Positions 61,968 through 64,000 of a stretch of DNA of 64,000 bases are shown here, one piece after another (position 1 is the first letter of the stretch; each line of letters starts with the position of its first letter). Made by a program: the position numbers and the translations under genes. Source of the DNA: an uncultured Oscillospiraceae bacterium (GTDB taxonomy: Bacteria > Bacillota > Clostridia > Oscillospirales > Acutalibacteraceae); contig CAOKRG010000004.1 of assembly GCA_948471095.1 (NCBI GenBank), forward strand, positions 1-64,000, read 5' to 3'. The notes under the pieces are model-generated. The model was not told the origin of the DNA and did no database searches. It saw only the letters and a program-made list of their open reading frames with translations.

Positions 61968-62752
61968 GCCTGCTTTTGGACCCGAAAAGCTATGAAAGCA
62001 TGGACACGGACGCGCTGTTTGCCGAATACGCCCGGACCCATGACAACCAGCTCAAGTGGGAGATCGCCATGCGGTACACCGGGCTGGTCAAAAGCATCGC
62101 CCTACAGATACGGGGCGTGTTTTGCAGCTTTACCCAGCTGGACGACGTCATCAACGAGGGCCTGATCGTGCTGGCCGACGCGGTGGAAAAGTTCGACCCC
62201 AGCCGGGGGCGCTTCGAGATGTACGTCTCCAAGCGCATCCGGGGAATGATCGTGGACCTGGCCCGCCAGCAGGACTGGGTGCCCCGCACCGTGCGCCAGC
62301 GGGCCCAGCGCATTGAGAAAGCCATGACCGAGCTCTATAACGCCTCCGGGCAGATTCCCAGCGACCGGCAGGTGGCCGAGCACTTGGGAATTACCATGGA
62401 GGAGTACCAGGAGGCCATGGCCAACGCCTCCCTGCACAGCATTCTCTCCTTAGACGAGCTCTTTGAGAACCACGACCAGTGGCCCGCCGGGCCGGAGGGG
62501 GAGAGCGCCTCCGGGAACATCCCGGAGCAGGCCCTGATGAACGAGGAGCTGACCGAGACCATGGCCAAGGCCATCCGCTCCATGAAGGAGAACGAACAGC
62601 TGGTGCTGTCCCTGTATTACGAGCAGAACCTAAAGATGAAGGACATCGCCGCCGTAATGGACATCACCCCGCCCCGTGTCTCTCAGATCCACGCCCGGGC
62701 GGTGCAGAAGCTCAAGGTCATCATGGAAAAATATCTGAACGATGGGGAATGA
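61964..62752 (+). CDS. fliA: Flagellar sigma factor sigma-28 (FliA/SigD)
   Basis: 262 residues. Region 2 includes FTQLDDVINEGLIVLADAVE and KFDPSRGRFEMYVSKRIRGM, region 3 RQRAQRIEKAMTELYNASGQ, and region 4 LVLSLYYEQNLKMKDIAAVM with the helix-turn-helix VSQIHARAVQKLK. It directs RNA polymerase to late flagellar genes and is inhibited by FlgM. Candidate target promoters are upstream of flgM and fliD. The start ATG overlaps the flhA stop, so it is made together with the export apparatus. Confidence 0.96.
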   Translation: MSLLLDPKSYESMDTDALFAEYARTHDNQLKWEIAMRYTGLVKSIALQIRGVFCSFTQLDDVINEGLIVLADAVEKFDPSRGRFEMYVSKRIRGMIVDLARQQDWVPRTVRQRAQRIEKAMTELYNASGQIPSDRQVAEHLGITMEEYQEAMANASLHSILSLDELFENHDQWPAGPEGESASGNIPEQALMNEELTETMAKAIRSMKENEQLVLSLYYEQNLKMKDIAAVMDITPPRVSQIHARAVQKLKVIMEKYLNDGE

Positions 62753-62826
62753 CCGCTTTAGCTGGCGGAAAAATTTTAAAAAAGAAAAAGATTTTCCAGA
62801 TTGCTGGTGCAATCCGCGGGAAAATG

Positions 62827-62835
62827 TGATATAAT
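62827..62835 (+). promoter_or_regulatory. Extended -10 promoter of the FlgF/FlgG genes
   Basis: TGA-TATAAT (62827-62835) with a poor -35; the best is TGCAAT, 16 bases upstream at 62808-62813. The start codon is about 50 bases downstream. Confidence 0.55.
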
Positions 62836-62889
62836 GAACCAGGCCCTTTCCGGGCTCCGGCATTTTTCTCCAGAAAGGAAAACGCGCCT

Positions 62890-63651
62890 ATGTTTAAAGG
62901 ATTTTACAACCTGTCTTCCGGGATGCTGACCCATGGCAAGCATCTAAACGTGATCTCAAACAATATGGCCAATGTGTCCACCACCGGCTTTAAGGCCGAC
63001 TGCTTCACCGCCCAGACCTTCGACGAGGTGATGTATACCGTGGTGGGCAATAAGATCAAGAATTATGAGGACATTGGCAACCAGAGCTATGTGACCGCGC
63101 CCAGCGAGAACTACACCGACTTTTCCCAGGCCAGCTTCGATGAGACGGGCATGCCCCTGGACTTTGCCATCGAGGACCTGGACGGCCGCAGCTTCTTCGC
63201 CATCCAGACCGAGGGCGGCGTGGTGTACACCCGGGCGGGGGACTTCTCCCTGGATGACGAGAGCTACCTGTGCCTGCCGGACCACGGCCGCGTGCTGGAC
63301 ATGGAGGGAAACGAGATCCAGCTGTCTACCGACAAGATCCAGTGCGATGATTATGGCCGCATTTACACCAAGAACGGCGGCTATCTGGGACAGATCGGCG
63401 TCTACGTGTTTGAGAACACCGACGCTCTGGAAAAGGACCCCATGGGCATGTTTACAGCGGGCGGGGCCCAGCCGGAAGCCCAGACCGTGAAGGTCCACAA
63501 CGGCATGCTGGAGCGCTCGAACGTGGACCTGGTGCTGCAGATGACCAAGATGATCAACACCCAGAGGGCCTATCAGAGCGCAGCCACCGCCACCAAGATA
63601 TACGACCAGGTGATGGGCCATGCGGCTGGCGACATTGGGCGGCTGCAATAA
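62890..63651 (+). CDS. Flagellar rod/hook-basal body protein, FlgF/FlgG family
   Basis: 253 residues. N-terminal axial motif HLNVISNNMANVSTTGFKAD, a central FlgE/F/G domain (FAIQTEGGVVYTRAGDFSLD with the C-terminal flank HNGMLERSNVDLVLQM) and the C-terminal helix TKMINTQRAYQSAATATKIY. It is one of two tandem rod genes; Bacillus FlhO/FlhP are the comparable pair. I cannot separate FlgF from FlgG by eye. AGAAAGGAAA precedes the ATG, and the gene follows fliA with its own weak promoter. Confidence 0.92.
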   Translation: MFKGFYNLSSGMLTHGKHLNVISNNMANVSTTGFKADCFTAQTFDEVMYTVVGNKIKNYEDIGNQSYVTAPSENYTDFSQASFDETGMPLDFAIEDLDGRSFFAIQTEGGVVYTRAGDFSLDDESYLCLPDHGRVLDMEGNEIQLSTDKIQCDDYGRIYTKNGGYLGQIGVYVFENTDALEKDPMGMFTAGGAQPEAQTVKVHNGMLERSNVDLVLQMTKMINTQRAYQSAATATKIYDQVMGHAAGDIGRLQ

Positions 63652-63733
63652 GGGAGCCCCCGGCGCGTCTCTGCGGGCCCCGGCATAACAGAAAAACGGA
63701 ACTAGATTCTTTATAGAAAGGGACGGCAGCGTT

Positions 63734-64000
63734 ATGAACCTATCCTTTTATACCGCGACCGTGGGCGCGTGGCAGCAGCAGGAGCGGCTGAACGTCCACG
63801 GCAACAACATCGCCAATGTGAACAATTACGGCTTTAAGGCCAAGCGCCCGGTGTTTTCCGACCTGATGTACGACTACATCAACGGGGCCGAGGGGGATGA
63901 GCTCCCCCGGGGCACGGGCGCCTATGTGGTCTCGGCCGACACGGACTTTAGCAGCAAGGGCTATGCGGACACGGGCCGGGCCATGGATTACGCCATTAAC
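63734..64000 (+). CDS. Flagellar rod protein, FlgF/FlgG family (partial, cut by window end)
   Basis: The first 89 codons only, open to the last base. The start MNLSFYTATVGAWQQQERLN followed by VHGNNIANVNNYGFKAKRPV is a rod-protein N-terminus, and GYADTGRAMDYAIN leads into the FlgE/F/G core. GAAAGGGACGG lies upstream of ATG 63734. It is the second of the tandem rod genes, probably co-transcribed with the preceding one (82-base gap). Its length and C-terminus are unknown. Confidence 0.85.
   Translation, partial: MNLSFYTATVGAWQQQERLNVHGNNIANVNNYGFKAKRPVFSDLMYDYINGAEGDELPRGTGAYVVSADTDFSSKGYADTGRAMDYAIN

Overview
The window looks like chromosomal DNA from a high-GC, motile, Gram-positive Clostridia. 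An Oscillospiraceae-type gut anaerobe (the Oscillibacter / Flavonifractor / Intestinimonas neighbourhood) is my best guess. The evidence is a rplU-prp-rpmA-obgE-mrnC block, an L27 with a Prp-cleavable N-terminus, FliY instead of FliN, the FliW/CsrA pair, an S-layer-homology surface protein, sigma-A promoters of the TTGnnn-17-TATAAT type, and frequent TTG/GTG starts. No flagellin gene, fliL, flhF, cheC, cheD, tRNA, rRNA, CRISPR array or recognisable IS element is visible. Layout: positions 1-160 hold a 20-bp tandem repeat and a small hairpin repeat. Positions 165-6612 (minus strand) carry a YitT-family membrane protein and then a probable nine-gene operon, rplU-prp-rpmA-[P-loop kinase, GNAT, phosphotransferase, unknown]-obgE-mrnC. 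The four bracketed genes interrupt an otherwise conserved ribosome-biogenesis block and are lower in GC. Positions 6843-9097 hold an EF-G-like GTPase with its own promoter and a shared terminator. Positions 9119-14509 (minus) encode a very large SLH-anchored surface protein. Positions 14884-17275 (minus) are the first flagellar block: a YlqG-position protein, a FlhB C-terminal-domain homologue and a PilZ/YcgR c-di-GMP effector. The chemotaxis and late-flagellar block (17868-28092, plus) is cheA, cheW, cheR, cheB, then flgM-flgN-flgK-flgL-DUF6470-fliW-csrA behind a candidate sigma-28 promoter. Then come a minus-strand pair encoding a ComFB-domain protein and a ParA-type ATPase (28168-29737), and fliD-fliS-fliT-like (29993-33326) behind a second candidate sigma-28 promoter. 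The middle, less ordinary, section (33327-40376) holds an intergenic stretch rich in hairpins, a membrane-anchored C39-like cysteine-peptidase homologue divergent from an FtsE-like ABC ATPase whose catalytic motifs are destroyed, a chemoreceptor, a large FtsA/actin-like protein and a small lipoprotein. From 40498 to the end runs the fla operon: flgB-flgC-fliE-fliF-fliG-fliH-fliI-fliJ-fliK-flgD-TIGR02530-flgE-flbD-motA-motB-fliM-fliY-cheY-fliO-fliP-fliQ-fliR-flhB-flhA-fliA, then two FlgF/FlgG-type rod genes, the second cut by the window end. Working model: sigma-A promoters drive the basal body, export gate, hook, stators and fliA. FliA (sigma-28) held by FlgM then gates flgM-csrA and fliD-fliT. 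FliW/CsrA gives post-transcriptional control. CheA/W/R/B/Y plus FliY, with two intact CheC-type phosphatase signatures, form the signalling loop. YcgR, and perhaps the ComFB protein, link motility to cyclic dinucleotides. The candidates for undescribed biology are the ComFB-ParA pair, the pseudo-FtsE with its divergent peptidase homologue, and the FtsA-like protein with ubiquitin-like appendages.
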